Assembly (NCBI RefSeq): GCF_901000735.1 | Contig: NC_081545.1 | Location: forward strand, 35,891,634-35,955,633 | Direction of reading: 5' to 3' | Origin: Corylus avellana | Lineage: Eukaryota > Streptophyta > Magnoliopsida > Fagales > Betulaceae | DNA length: 64,000 nt | Shown: positions 35,366-46,937 of the stretch, piece after piece | Position numbering within the stretch: the stretch's first letter is position 1 | Layout: the number at the start of each line of letters is the position of its first letter | The notes under the pieces: model-generated | What the model was told of the DNA's origin: nothing | The model's input: only the letters and a program-made list of their open reading frames with translations | Database searches by the model: none | Made by a program: the position numbers and the translations under genes

Positions 35366-36935
35366 TTCGCTGAAAGTAGGCCAAACTTGATAATCAAAAC
35401 TAACACATTTCTTACCTTGAAAGCTCCATTGCAGTAGAAATCATTTGGTCATGGTTGAGCTAAATTTGAATGTTTCTCTTATAAAAGACATGGACCGCAC
35501 GGTTTCTCTCTCCTCTCACATATAACCTTGAGGAAGCCATCACTTTCAGTTTAGTTTTCTTCTCAATCAAACACAATGGTCTGCTTTGAACCCCCACTTT
35601 GTGTTGGCTTAACTGGTAGAAATTTCAAAGCCGGCGCTTCTCTTGACACCTACAGCTTATTCAACATTATTAGGTCCGGCAATGAAATTATTATTCAACA
35701 TTATCAGCATCACCATTAGCTATGAATCTGTTTCATTTTCACCTGTAATTATTTCACTTTCAGTTTAGGGCTTGTTTGGTTGAATCTTTTTTCTTCTTCT
35801 TCGTTTTTTCGGTCTTGCCTGATTGGGTTATGCGGGACCCAACTCGTGCTTGGTTTAAATGTGCATTTGCTCCTATGTATAATGATGTCTCCAAGCCAGA
35901 CATGGTCCTCTCTTTTTAGGTGAACACCATAAATGTACAAAGGACCTACTGTTGAAATACAGGAAACATCTGAGATGATGGCCCGTGGGTTGGTATAGCA
36001 GGTAATTGTGAGATATATTCCATATGAAATCTACTTGTTCGGGTAAGTGGTTTGGAAAGTTCAAAATTTATTTGGACGGCCAGATCTTATATGAATTTTC
36101 TTATAGCTATTGTGGTAAATAATTGTTGGAGGCCTTCTATAGGGTAGGTGGGGCCCCCATCTCCTGCAATTCGGGCAGCAGAGAGATTTTTGGGGATTCC
36201 AATTTTCTATCCATGTTTTCACACATTTGTAATTGCTATGAAAAATATAAGTGACACGTGGCAGCATGTGTTTGGACAATGGGACACCAATAATCAAGAT
36301 CATGTTATAATATTCTTGGCTGTTGATCCTTGTGATACTTCCAAATGGGAAAGAACATACCATGGAATATCACAAGGCACCCTTTTTCCATTAAATTACA
36401 ATGTGGCATCCAATACTTGAAAGGGCGGGCATATTCGTGCATGTGGAAAGGACAATGAGTGGGTCATTGTCCCTTGCCCTTCTGGCGCGGACATTAATTT
36501 CAACGGAGCACATAGAGTGGAAGTAAGCATTTTCAATCAAGGCCACACACACACGACACGCTTGGAATATGGGAGGAGAGAGAGAGAGAGAGAGAGGGGG
36601 AGACGGTCTTTGGGTGAGCCTACAATCTAGCCTCAGCGTCCATGGCATTATAAAACCAACATCAACTTGTAATGATAAATGGCACACGCTAAAAAAGTGA
36701 GAAGAAAAAGTAATATCATCAACAAATTTAGTGACCTCAATAAATGCCTATATGCAATTATCCCACATGGAATAATTCAGGCCAGGTGTGAGAGTCACGT
36801 AACATGTGATTTTTTTTTGGCCAAAATGCATGTTAATAGACACATGATACTTTTAGAGATCAAGTTTGAGGAAATTTATGTTAATCTTTTTACACTCATT
36901 CTGTGTAAGTTAGGATATCTGCAGTTCGTTTTAAT
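35366..36935. other. Intergenic DNA
   Basis: No gene recognised. The overlapping open frames on both strands at 35749-36687 show no domain. A (GA)n run lies at 36575-36595. Confidence 0.45.
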
Positions 36936-37037
36936 TAGATAATATTCAGTTAGTCATATTGGAAGGGTATTTTTGTCCTATCAAAAAGAGAAAAGACAAA
37001 AATACTCTTCTAATATAATTAATTGAATATTATTTAG
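36936..37037. repeat. 102-bp foldback element with ~40-bp arms
   Basis: The left arm (36936 to about 36979, TAGATAATATTCAG through GGGTATTTTTGTCC) is the inverse of the right arm (about 36996-37037, GACAAAAATACTC through TGAATATTATTTAG) with a few mismatches. The A-rich loop is about 16 bp. A transcript would form a long hairpin. It looks like a small MITE; a small-RNA precursor is possible but unsupported. Confidence 0.65.
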
Positions 37038-38351
37038 AAGAGAATCCTATTCCCATTCGTGTATACTCGATATTATGAAAGTACTTGATTCGCTTATCTC
37101 ATAATGCTTCCATTAATGTCACACAAGTCATTTCAACAATCACCAATTACAATGACTATCTTCCAAAACATGCTGGTTTTTATTCATGAGGTAATCAATA
37201 ACCAATTTTGAATCTCCTGCTACACAAATAAAAACTCATCTTTATAAAAATAAATAAATAATAAATAATAAATAAATAAAAGACTTGTAATATCTATCAT
37301 CTTTACATAAATGAAAATCGGTTTTCTTTTGTAGAAAACACACATAAGCCATAACCACACAAAGAAGCTATTATAGGGAGAACAAACACAGGGAATGAGA
37401 GTTGGAAAGCACTAATTTTGCTCATCTTATTTTCCAAGGCCCATCTCAAGCCTGCAGGCATCGAACCTGCAGCGCTGTTGAATCTTAATTTGTGCCCATG
37501 CTTGTTCTAATGCCGCCTGATGAGCCTTTCAAGCCCAATGATTTGGGCCAATTGTTAGTACTTTAGGCAGTTGCCCGATCACCCACTCGGACAAGTAAAT
37601 CATATATGGACTATCTTACATATGTTGCCCAAATTACTAGAGATCTCAATCCGAATAATATACTTTTAACTTCAATACCTAACCTCATGGTCAGGATCTT
37701 CCTTAGTTGACATAAATTATTTTCTTGTTATCTTACACTCCCTCTCACTTTGAATAGGATTCTTTCAGTTTAAAATAAAATAGATAATATCTATAAGTTT
37801 TTAAAATTTTAAAATTAATATATCTAAATGTATATATAAAGTTTCATATATAATGGCCACTTTCTATAAGATTTATCTCATTTATTAGTTTTTACTTTTT
37901 AGGGTGTGGTCTCTTCATTTGCCAGCCCAGCCCATTTGCTTATTTATTCGCTCGCAAGCTTGTTTACAAGCCCAGTTGATAAAGCCTAAACAAGTTGAGT
38001 CTAACGTGAGCTGGCCTCAAGCAAATTAGCCCAACACAAGAAGATCCTTATAAGATGGCAACCCAATTTCTTAAACTATATATAAACCGTAGGTTTGTTT
38101 CATTTCTCAATATATAAATTGTTTGGGCTATTTGATTTTTTTTTTCCTTTAATTTTCATATATAACCAAATAAAACATGTTAATTTCCATTTTTTACGAA
38201 ATAAAATAGTTCACCACTTTTATATACATATTTTTAAAATGGTCACAATCAAACATAAAAGGCAGTATATATATATATATATATATATATAATAAAACAA
38301 TTTAAATCCACACTAGTGTGAATTTCTTTCCATTTTGACAGGAGCAAACAA
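37038..38351. other. Intergenic region upstream of RPL27
   Basis: No gene. It holds copy 1 of a diverged direct repeat (37676-37945, see 42134-42410), an (TA)n run at 38265-38292 and repeated GCCCA words at 37930-38030. Confidence 0.5.
37676..37945 (+). repeat. Diverged dispersed repeat, copy 1 (upstream of RPL27)
   Basis: It shares with 42134-42410 the words CCTAACCT.AT.GT.AGGATCTT, GACATAAATTATT, CTTGTTATCT.ACACTCCCTC and GGGTGTGGTCTCTTCATTTG, in the same order and orientation. The second copy carries an extra ~85 bp A/T-rich insert. The two copies flank RPL27 about 4.46 kb apart. Confidence 0.6.
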
Positions 38352-38428
38352 AGCCCAGTGGGATTTGAGCCCAAGACCCAAGTAACTAATAACCCTAGAA
38401 CCAGCGACATCTAGGGTTTCATTATAAA
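38352..38428 (+). promoter_or_regulatory. RPL27 promoter: site II, telo-boxes and TATA-like motif
   Basis: Two AGCCCA motifs (reverse of TGGGCT, site II) are at 38352-38357 and 38368-38373. Telo-box sequences AACCCTAG (38391-38398) and CTAGGGTTT (38411-38419) follow, then TATAAA at 38423-38428. The site II plus telo-box combination is the known layout of plant ribosomal protein promoters. The telo-box/TATA pair is 70-107 bp upstream of the start codon. Confidence 0.7.
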
Positions 38429-38497
38429 AGGCATCATCTTGCCTTCCCTTGGGGCTTTACATCGCGGGGGCGAAAGTGCGAGAGACAGAGCGAGAAA

Positions 38498-38905
38498 ATG
38501 GTGAAATTCCTGAAGCCAAATAAGGTGGTGATCCTCCTGCAGGGCCGCTATGCGGGGCGCAAGGCGGTGATCGTGAGGGCCTTTGACGAGGGCACGAGGG
38601 ACCGTCCCTACGGCCACTGTTTGGTGGCGGGGATAAGCAAGTACCCGAGCAAGGTCATACGCAAGGATTCGGCCAAGAAGACGGCCAAGAAGTCCCGCGT
38701 GAAAACCTTTGTGAAGCTCGTAAACTACCAGCACCTTATGCCCACACGTTACACCCTCGATGTCGACCTCAAGGATGTCGTCTCCCTCGAGTGCCTCCAG
38801 TCCAGGGACAAGAAGGTCACCGCCGCCAAGGATACCAAGAAGAGGTTGGAGGATCGCTTCAAGTCTGGGAAGAACAGGTGGTTCTTTACCAAGCTGAGGT
38901 TCTGA
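38498..38905 (+). CDS. RPL27: 60S ribosomal protein L27 (eL27)
   Basis: Structural protein of the cytosolic large ribosomal subunit. One exon gives 135 residues, the family's usual length. It begins [20 protein letters not shown] (KOW-type region), continues [48 protein letters not shown], and ends [11 protein letters not shown], all eL27 signatures. The coding region is markedly more GC-rich than its surroundings and favours C/G third positions, as expected of a highly expressed gene. There is no frameshift or internal stop. The leader is short and purine-rich (GAGAGACAGAGCGAGAAA). Confidence 0.97.
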   Translation: MVKFLKPNKVVILLQGRYAGRKAVIVRAFDEGTRDRPYGHCLVAGISKYPSKVIRKDSAKKTAKKSRVKTFVKLVNYQHLMPTRYTLDVDLKDVVSLECLQSRDKKVTAAKDTKKRLEDRFKSGKNRWFFTKLRF

Positions 38906-40970
38906 GAAGGATCTCTGCCGTTTTAAGATTGTTCTATTTCTGTTTGTTTCGTCTTTTCTTGTATTTCTCTTCGTCTTCTTAACAAGACAGTTGTTATTTT
39001 ATCAAGTATCCTAGTACTTTCCGTTAGTGGCAATTTTGGGTTTAGTATGAAGTTTTATGAACTGGTGTGAACCCGTTTGGATGAGATACATGATGGATTT
39101 ATTTTGCTATGTTGAGATTATACTATTTTTATGGGTTTTGTTTGATTTGTTCGCTGTCTAGGTTTGTTTTTTATGCTTTGTTTGAGGGTGTTCTTAATTA
39201 GTTGTGCTTTCTTATGTGTTAAGCCTGGCCCGATGATCTGGGTAAAATCGCTGGGACATTTAGCATTTGGGTTTTCTTCTTTTGTTATATTTTGCTTATT
39301 ATGTTCTGTGTCTCTTCTTTGATTTGGTCATTTAGGAGCTTAATTTAAAGCTCGGTTAATGTCGCAAATGATTTTCTGGGTTGTATTATGGTTCTATGAA
39401 TTAAGGTCTTTGATTGTTTGATGGGGATTGTGTATGGATTGCTCATTTGCGTAGTATGTTTTGAGAGTGGATCTGCTTTTGATAATGTGTATAAAAATGT
39501 GTTGCGATTGCGGATTTAGTTGATTTTGTTTAAGAAGTGTGCTTATTTATTAACTGAATATTATGGCTGTAAATTGGATTTCTTCTATTAAAATTAGTTT
39601 GGGTTTAAATATTTCTTTACATATTTTAGAGTAATTAAAATGGTCCACTTGCATAATGATATCGGTCAGAATTAAACTTTTACAGAAGGTGTTATTATTA
39701 TAGAAGTGATAGGTTTGGTTGTGTTTCATCAACATTCGGTGTCCCTAATCTGCTCTATCTAAATAGGCTGACTGTCTGGATCTTAAATCTTAGGTTTGTA
39801 GATGGTTCTTTATATATGGCAACGAGAAAGTTATTTTGGTTTTTGAGCTGTTGGGATATTTTATGTTTGCACTTGTGCATTGCTTGCCGCTTTCAACAGT
39901 GCCAAGATGTTCTACTCCTGACCCCCATTTCTCTGTTTCCACATCCAACATTGAGTCTGGAATTTTTCCATTAGATGATTCTTTGATGTAGCCATTTGAC
40001 ACTTGACTTTTTTACTGTAGTCGATTATGTATGTGTTTGATTAATTTTGAAAGGTCTCAAGAGGTGAAAACATGGCCTAGGTGATCCAACCTTATCTTGA
40101 AATTAGTTGCCATCCTTACCAGTCTGCTCACGCGACCTTGTTTGAACTCTTTCAGATGGTGTTATACGGCACTATGTAACTTGATGGAATCAGAACACTT
40201 ACAGATATGATAACTTCTGCATGGTAGATAATTTACCTTAAAGAAAAATTCCTACTTTGATCATCTGCCCCCAGTTGTGTATCTTGAGATTGCTTCTTTT
40301 TTCATTTTTGTTCTTTGTACGTTTTGGTTGGCAATGAGATTTTTCACTCACCCTTTACTTCATTACTCTACTTTCTCGATCATAGTAGTAAAGGCCTACC
40401 CTTAGAATCAGGGTATACATCATATTGTCGTGTTAACCCTTGTGAAACGTAGAGGGCATCTGTTGATTATGTTCCAGTTGATGGTCAGGCTACTTGCTGC
40501 TTATTTATTGCTTTTGCTATTTGATGATCAACCTACGTAGATATTGCTATGGCTATGTTTCAGTTGATGATGTAGGTGTTCAAGGCCCCTTTATATGCTT
40601 CAATATCTCATTTTTTTTGTGGGTTCTATTTATTTGTTGATAAGTCAATTTTCCTTTGAGTAAGTAGGATGAGGTGCTGTTGATTCTCCTATTCCAGAGC
40701 TTTAGTTATGACCTTTTCCTGTCGTCTTTTAGTTAATGAAACTTTTGCCGTAGAATGCCTCATGTACTCTTAAATATTAACCGGTGGTGTATGATGATGT
40801 TTTTATTAACGGTTAATGTGTAAGCGTTGAGTGATGGATGATGGCCTTGTGAGTGTTGTATGATTAGGGTGTTGATGGCCTAAATTGAGCAGGAGTTTGC
40901 AATTCGTAGTTGACTCATAATGAAACCATGTCATCACAATGAGAGGACAAAAAAGCACACCGTCAATGCA
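38906..40970. other. RPL27 3' region and intergenic DNA
   Basis: T/G-rich sequence with the probable RPL27 3' UTR. A minus-strand open frame at 40002-39790 has codon-like composition (SNGYIKESSNGKIPDSMLDV) but no recognised family and no splice context that I can support. Nothing else stands out. Confidence 0.4.
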
Positions 40971-41310
40971 GGATGCGATTGACTACCCCAAAATATGTTG
41001 GGGGTGGTCAGACCAGTGACCACCCACTCAAGTCAAAACAGGTTGGAAGTGGTCAGAGCACCCTCAAGAACAAGCTTTTGGATGAGTCCAGCCACCCTCA
41101 GGGTTGGGGGTGGCTAACCATTCCAAAACATGCTTTTGGTGACAGTTCAGCCACCTCCAAGGAATGATTGAACTATCTGTAATCTGTGTGGTCTAGTGGC
41201 CAAACCCCTAATATATTTTGGGCCTCATCGACCACACCTAGGGGTGGTGATACTGCCCCAAAAACCATGATTTGGGATGGCCAGTCACTCTAAAAACAAT
41301 TGGGATTGAG
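40970..41310. repeat. Second GC-rich GGTGG/CCACC repeat region
   Basis: Degenerate units contain CCCCAAAA.ATG, GGGGGTGGTCAG, CCACCCTC and GCCACC, resembling the core of the Mutator-like element at 16019-16390. No terminal inverted repeats or target duplication were found here, so it may be a decayed copy. Confidence 0.45.
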
Positions 41311-43469
41311 GTCTCAATTGACTGTTTCTTATGTTGCTAATTTTTCAGCATCCATTTCATAGAGATTTAGACAAGCCCATGGTTCCTTTCAAGCCCGAGT
41401 TTGTTCTCCTCCAAGGTCCTTCTGAGGGATCAAATTTTAAATTTCTCTATTCTTTATAAAAAGAGAGTGGAAGAAAGCCTAAGATGAAGTAATGGGTAAC
41501 CCTTCCCTTTTGGTTGTACTCACTAGGGAAAAAAAAAAGAAGAAAAAAAGGCTCGAGACAGTTGTTATTCTAGGAATCCAAAGTCCACAAAGAAAAAAGT
41601 TACTGATGCTCTAAAGACTAAGCCAAAGGGCATAGGCGTGAACTCAGTAAACGCATAAAGATACATGTGATTTATATTTCAACAGCTAGAAAGTTCTAAC
41701 TCAATCCGGCCACTAAAGACACTGTGAAGTCTCTATTTACTCTCCATAAATTCTTAGGCATCGGAGATGGAAACGGCCGCCACACCTCCCACTTCATAGC
41801 CTTTCATGACTAATCTCTCCTTTTTTCTTAGCAAGACTTTGAACGCTGGTTACTACCTAGAGTGACATGGTCATACTATGTTTGGGTTAAGTCAAGTTCT
41901 AATTGAAATTGGATCCATAGTAATACTTCACTCTTCCATACTAAAAATTCAATACTTTATATCACATTAATAATTTTTTATTACATTAGGCAAAACTTTT
42001 TTTTTATTTTTTGAGAAAATTAGGCAAAATTATTTGACAAACAAGGCCAGAGACACTGAGATATATTTCAAAGAATCCAAACCTAACGAATTCTGTTCCA
42101 ATTCAAAAAGGAACAAGACACAAAAACTCCCGTGCCTAACCTTATAGTTAGGATCTTTACCTTTTTTTTCTTTTTTCTTTTAAAAAAGAAAAAAGAAAAA
42201 AAAAAAGAAAGCAATACAGAAAAGGGAAATGGAAGAGCCAACTATAGTATGGATCTTCTACAGTAGACATAAATTATTGCCTTGTTATCTAACACTCCCT
42301 CCCGCTCCCGCTCCTTCGTACCATGTCTGACCATTTCCACTTTGATTGGATGGAAATTATTAGCTTTTCGGGTGTGGTCTCTTCATTTGCCAGCTCATTT
42401 TAGGTTGGCTGCTCTTTTTAAAGCAACATTATTAATTTCCAAGTACGTTGACTAAAATCTGCAATTGCAGTCCGAACAATGCCGCTCCTATTAGCTAGGT
42501 TTGCTAAGAGAAGGGTTCGGCACTGTAGTTGAAACGGCATTGTTTCAACTACAATATCAGCTGACTATTGCATTCTTCAAGTCAAAACTTGAACCCTCGA
42601 CCAAAACTTCCTTCTTTTGCCATGCTCCCCACGAAAGCATTTATATTGATGCTTCTAGAAGGGACGATGTGTTTCCCTCACAACTTCAAGCTTTGGATTT
42701 TGACATGTTGTTTTGAAGAAATTACAGTGCTAAAATGAGTTAAACGCTACCGTCCAAACGCCGAGCAATCTTCTCCTTTCCAAGAGGATTTGCGTACTCA
42801 AAACAGACAGATAAGCTCAAGGTTAATGTAATTTGGTCAATTTCGATCTTAAACTGTGTTTGCGAATTTAATTATTGGATATATTTATATAATAAAAATA
42901 AAAGATAATTTGGAATCTTTCAAGCGTTTTGGTATCTTATCCAAGTAATTAATTAACTAACAACAATGAGAAGGAACACTGACCCACCGTTTTGAGAAAA
43001 TACAAAAGAATCACGCTCCATTTGGATTTGATTTGATAGAATTTTCTGTTCCACAAAACCCACATTATCCAGTAACAATATTAAATTCAGCAAGTTCCTA
43101 CCCATCCCACAAGGCTTTGATAATCCACACACATGACAGAGTATAGTAATTGGACCCATTTATTGGTTAGTCTCCAAAAGTCCAATTGCCTAACTCAATG
43201 CTTGGAATCTTTTGGATTCTCCTTGTTTTAACCTTTTTATTATTAATTTTATTTATTCTAAAACACAAACAAATCAAAGTAACGGTACTAAACGTAAAAC
43301 CTTTTTTCTTTTTTTTTTCTCATAATATTGATATACCATACGTCTGTTCAGTCAACCTAGGTCAATAATGTGCACTCAGGGGCTCACAATTTGGCCCGAA
43401 TTGACCTAACACAAATCGTGCATCCAATTATAAGACCATGAGAGCTAAAATGCCAATGCAACAGTTGCT
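41311..43469. other. Intergenic DNA with dispersed repeat copy 2
   Basis: No gene. 42134-42410 is the second copy of the repeat at 37676-37945. Its internal insert at about 42160-42245 contains a poly-T/poly-A foldback (TTTTCTTTTAAAAAAGAAAA-type). The open frame 42501-42716 shows no domain. Confidence 0.45.
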
Positions 43470-43484
43470 AATAGAACGCTATGA

Positions 43485-44135
43485 ATCTTAGTCCACGTGT
43501 TAGGATATTTTCTCTCTTTTTCTTTTATACAATATCAAGAAGAATTTCAAGAGGAGGGGAGATTTAGATTTAGATCTTCCCTCTTTCCCTTTCACGGTAG
43601 CAGTGCTTGGTGTCTTCTATGTAGGCTCTACCGGTCTCCGTTTCTGGTGGATTGCTTTAAATCTAATTTGTAGATCTGATTGTCTTCTTCAGCCAAGGCG
43701 TGTCTTTCAAAGGGATGTTTACTATACCGTGCTCCTCCGCTACTACTTGTGACGTTTTTGTTTTTTGTTTTTTATTTTGTTTGCCCTGGCCTTCGGGTTG
43801 AGGATAGATTTGTTGTCCTGACTTCAAGTTGAGGATGGAGTAGATCGATATAGGAGCTCAACTCTCACGGCTGGTTTTTTAGTTTCTAGTGGTTTTTTTT
43901 ATTTTTGTTTTGTATTTAGGTTACATATGTCCTAGATCTAATCTGCACAAAACAAATATGTTCCTTAAATATAATTGTATATGAGTTAGCAGAAGCTTGA
44001 AGTCATTTTTATGACTCTGTAACCTTCATAACTTTTGGTTATGATTTTCAGAGTTATATGCTCTGTGATGTAAAAATTTTATGCTCATAAAATTTTATCA
44101 ATTGAAGTTCCATATTTTTTTTTTAAAAAAAAAAA
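43485..44135 (+). mobile_element. Poly(A)-tailed retroinsertion, 651 bp, 15-bp target duplication
   Basis: A perfect 15-bp direct repeat AATAGAACGCTATGA flanks the insert at 43470-43484 and 44136-44150. The insert ends in an A-run directly before the right repeat. This is the target-primed reverse transcription signature of LINE/SINE-type movement. The body is T-rich with no reverse transcriptase frame, so it is a 5'-truncated LINE or a non-autonomous retroelement. The perfect target duplication implies a fairly recent insertion. Confidence 0.8.
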
Positions 44136-44150
44136 AATAGAACGCTATGA

Positions 44151-44764
44151 GTATGACATAAAAAATAATTACCGATGATTTCATCCTAACTCCCAATGAG
44201 CATGGAATACGGCATAGTATCACATTACAATCATAACATGCTAGAGTCATAATTTGGTGCAACGCCTACTTAAGCTTGTACCATATCAATGGATAATACC
44301 TTACCAAGTTAATATCTTATATTCCATTAGTGGATGCTCCACATAAGAAGATGACGCGCATCCAATCATTTCATGAATCATTACAGACCACCATTATTTT
44401 AAAAAAAAAAAAATGAGGCGCTTGCTCATTTTCTAAAGAGCAACTCACCCTTCATCAGCAAACCCCGACGAGTCTCCAACTATGGTTAGTTGAGTCCCAT
44501 CATACAATCAATATGATATCATATAATTGAACGTTCTCTGTGTATTTGGCTACGACTAAAACAACAATCCGATAGATTGTAACGTTATACATTTTATTTT
44601 CAGTATATAGTATGAAATGATAACATCACAAAGTGAACTTTTTCCTTTCCTAGTAGTTATCATTAATTAATTTTTGGGAAAATTATCAAATCGATTCTTG
44701 GGGCTTAAGCTTATATCAAATTATCTTCAAGCTTCTTGTAATCTTGTGATAAGACTTTAACTTA

Positions 44765-44797
<33 letters not shown>

Positions 44798-46817
44798 CTG
44801 CCATAATTCAGAAGTGCCCCACCATTATTGGGTTGGGTGACAACACCCAACTCTAACTTTTGAAAAAAGAAAAAGAAAAAAAAAAGGTAGATTAGAGGGA
44901 CATAATTGTATTTTACATTGTTTATGTTATCTATTTGAACAAAAATATTTACAAAAATCTCGATTTAAAAATATTCAAAACATGGATTTTAATTTTATCA
45001 AGAGGAAAATTGAGTCTTAATTAATTATAAAAAGCACAAAAACAAAAGGAAAAAAAAAAAAAAGATGAGTGATTCGTGACATAATTTCCAAAACAAAAAA
45101 TCTCCAATAACGTACACATCTCTTAGAACTCTTTATTAGTAATAAAAAGAATAATTTCATATTATGTTACACGAAAACTAATCAATAATTCTATTTATAT
45201 AGAGAGTTATATATTAAGAATTAATCAATAGTTCAATATACTAATTAAAAGGACAGCCAATAATGCAGGCACTTCAGAGACGACTTCCAATAATACAACT
45301 AGTCAACAAAAAAATATTATATAATTCCACTTTAAAAGTCACTGATAGATTCGATGGGGGAGAAGCAGAAGCAAATTAAGATATCTACACTGTATATATA
45401 ATATATAATATATATAAAAATAATTTAATAAAACATTCTCCAACTTGTCCCACAGATTGCATGTAATCAAACCTTTTTCATGACTTGTCATATTAGAGCA
45501 TTTGTCACAAACAATAGTACCGCGATTCATTTGATTTTGGGGCCCCTTCAATTTAATTTATTGAAGTCCCTTTTCCATCATATATTCGGATAACTGTTAG
45601 GAAAGTCTCTATCTCTCCCTTTCTCTCTTGATTTCGTCGAATACTGAAGTTTATTCACAATCAAAAAAATAATAATAATTTAGAAATATAATCTTTTAAA
45701 AACGCATGATTTTAAAGACTACAGTATTAAAATATAAATGGAACAGTTGGAAAACCAAGAAGAGAGAGCTTGTGTGTGGTATTCACAAATCTTTTCTTTT
45801 ATGTTATTGAAAGCTTTTGCACAAACTATGAAAAACAAAACATTGTTGTCACTTAGTGCAGCACACTCAAATTGTTGAATCATTACTTGCTATTTAGTGG
45901 AGTAATGCTCAAAACTTTACTCCACTGTGTTCACTTGGGCAGCCATTGATGGGCACCCAGTTGTAGTAACTGGGTTTTCATTTTGTTAAAGAAAAAAGAC
46001 ACTAAATATAAAGAGAATAATCAGGGGAATATATTAGAGTGTTATTCCATATATCGAATCAGAAAGTATTTTCAAATTGACTAATATTAAATTATTAATA
46101 GAACCAAGCCATGTATATCAGGTTTCCAGGAAGTCTTCCTTCCTTGAGCTACTTGAGCATAAAAATGATAAAATATCTGGGAAAAGTGCATAGTCCCCAT
46201 CACAGAGAATGAAAGAAGCACATTTCACACTACTTTTTCAACTTGGACCTGTATCTTATTCCAACATTAAGGTTGTAGGACCCATGTTTTGTTCCATCTT
46301 TAGGCCGCCATACCAAGTGTGATCCATCTATCTAACCCCTAATGGACGGCTCAGCTTGCTCTAATATCCCATCCTTCACCCTCCAATGAGTATCGCAAAG
46401 GCCAAAAGTCCGCCCTTTTATACATTCCCACCGCCAAATTCCCCTCAGCACTTCTTCAAGATAATTCACGATTCCACCCGACACGAATAACAGCTGGATG
46501 ATGCTCCTTCTCGATGGCAGCCACGTGGCAAACTTATTATTCATGGGATCTGGATAACGTACGTACGAGGGTTGTAGGTTCTGACTGTTTTGAAAATATG
46601 CCACAAATGAAAAAAAAAAATAATAATAATACCTTCATCTTCAAGGGGATAAATATTAATTCCTTGCAGTTATTTGTTTTTTTTCAAACAAAAAAAATTT
46701 GTACGCAATTGGGAAAGGGTTTTAATGAAGTTCAATTGTTTCCATAAATCAAAAACTTTTTACAATCGTTGTTAGTAATTTGAAGACTTGTTTAGACAAA
46801 TAAGTTTCATCAAACAC
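44151..46817. other. AT-rich intergenic DNA
   Basis: No gene recognised. An (AAT)n run lies at 44766-44795. At 46430-46570 a short segment contains a CCACGTGG palindrome (G-box core) and a small open frame without recognisable product. Confidence 0.45.
44766..44795. repeat. (AAT)n microsatellite
   Basis: About ten uninterrupted AAT units, intergenic. A second AAT run is at about 48337-48360. Confidence 0.9.
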
Positions 46818-46929
46818 GATTTTTAAGGGATAGTTCAATTAGTTGTGAATCACGCTTAATGAAGCGAAAGTCATTAGTTCAAATCTCTCTTCCCCTTTCC
46901 CTTGCATGAACATGTCAAAAAAAAATTTG
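46818..46929 (+). mobile_element. tRNA-derived SINE, 112 bp, plus strand
   Basis: The A-box-like TAGTTCAATTAG and B-box-like AGTTCAAATCT are spaced as in tRNA-derived SINEs. They are followed by a pyrimidine-rich stretch and a short A-run (CAAAAAAAAATT). The flanks TCAAACAC at 46810-46817 and 46930-46937 form a perfect 8-bp direct repeat. Length and layout equal the copy at 9865-9976. Confidence 0.65.
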
Positions 46930-46937
46930 TCAAACAC

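Noticed and set aside
37440..37500. tRNA-like word GGTTCGATGCC on the minus strand
   Set aside because: No acceptor stem, D-arm or anticodon arm can be formed around it, so it is not a tRNA gene.
46332..46747. Opposed open frames around a CCACGTGG G-box core
   Set aside because: Neither translation resembles a known family and no splice partners were found; treated as intergenic.
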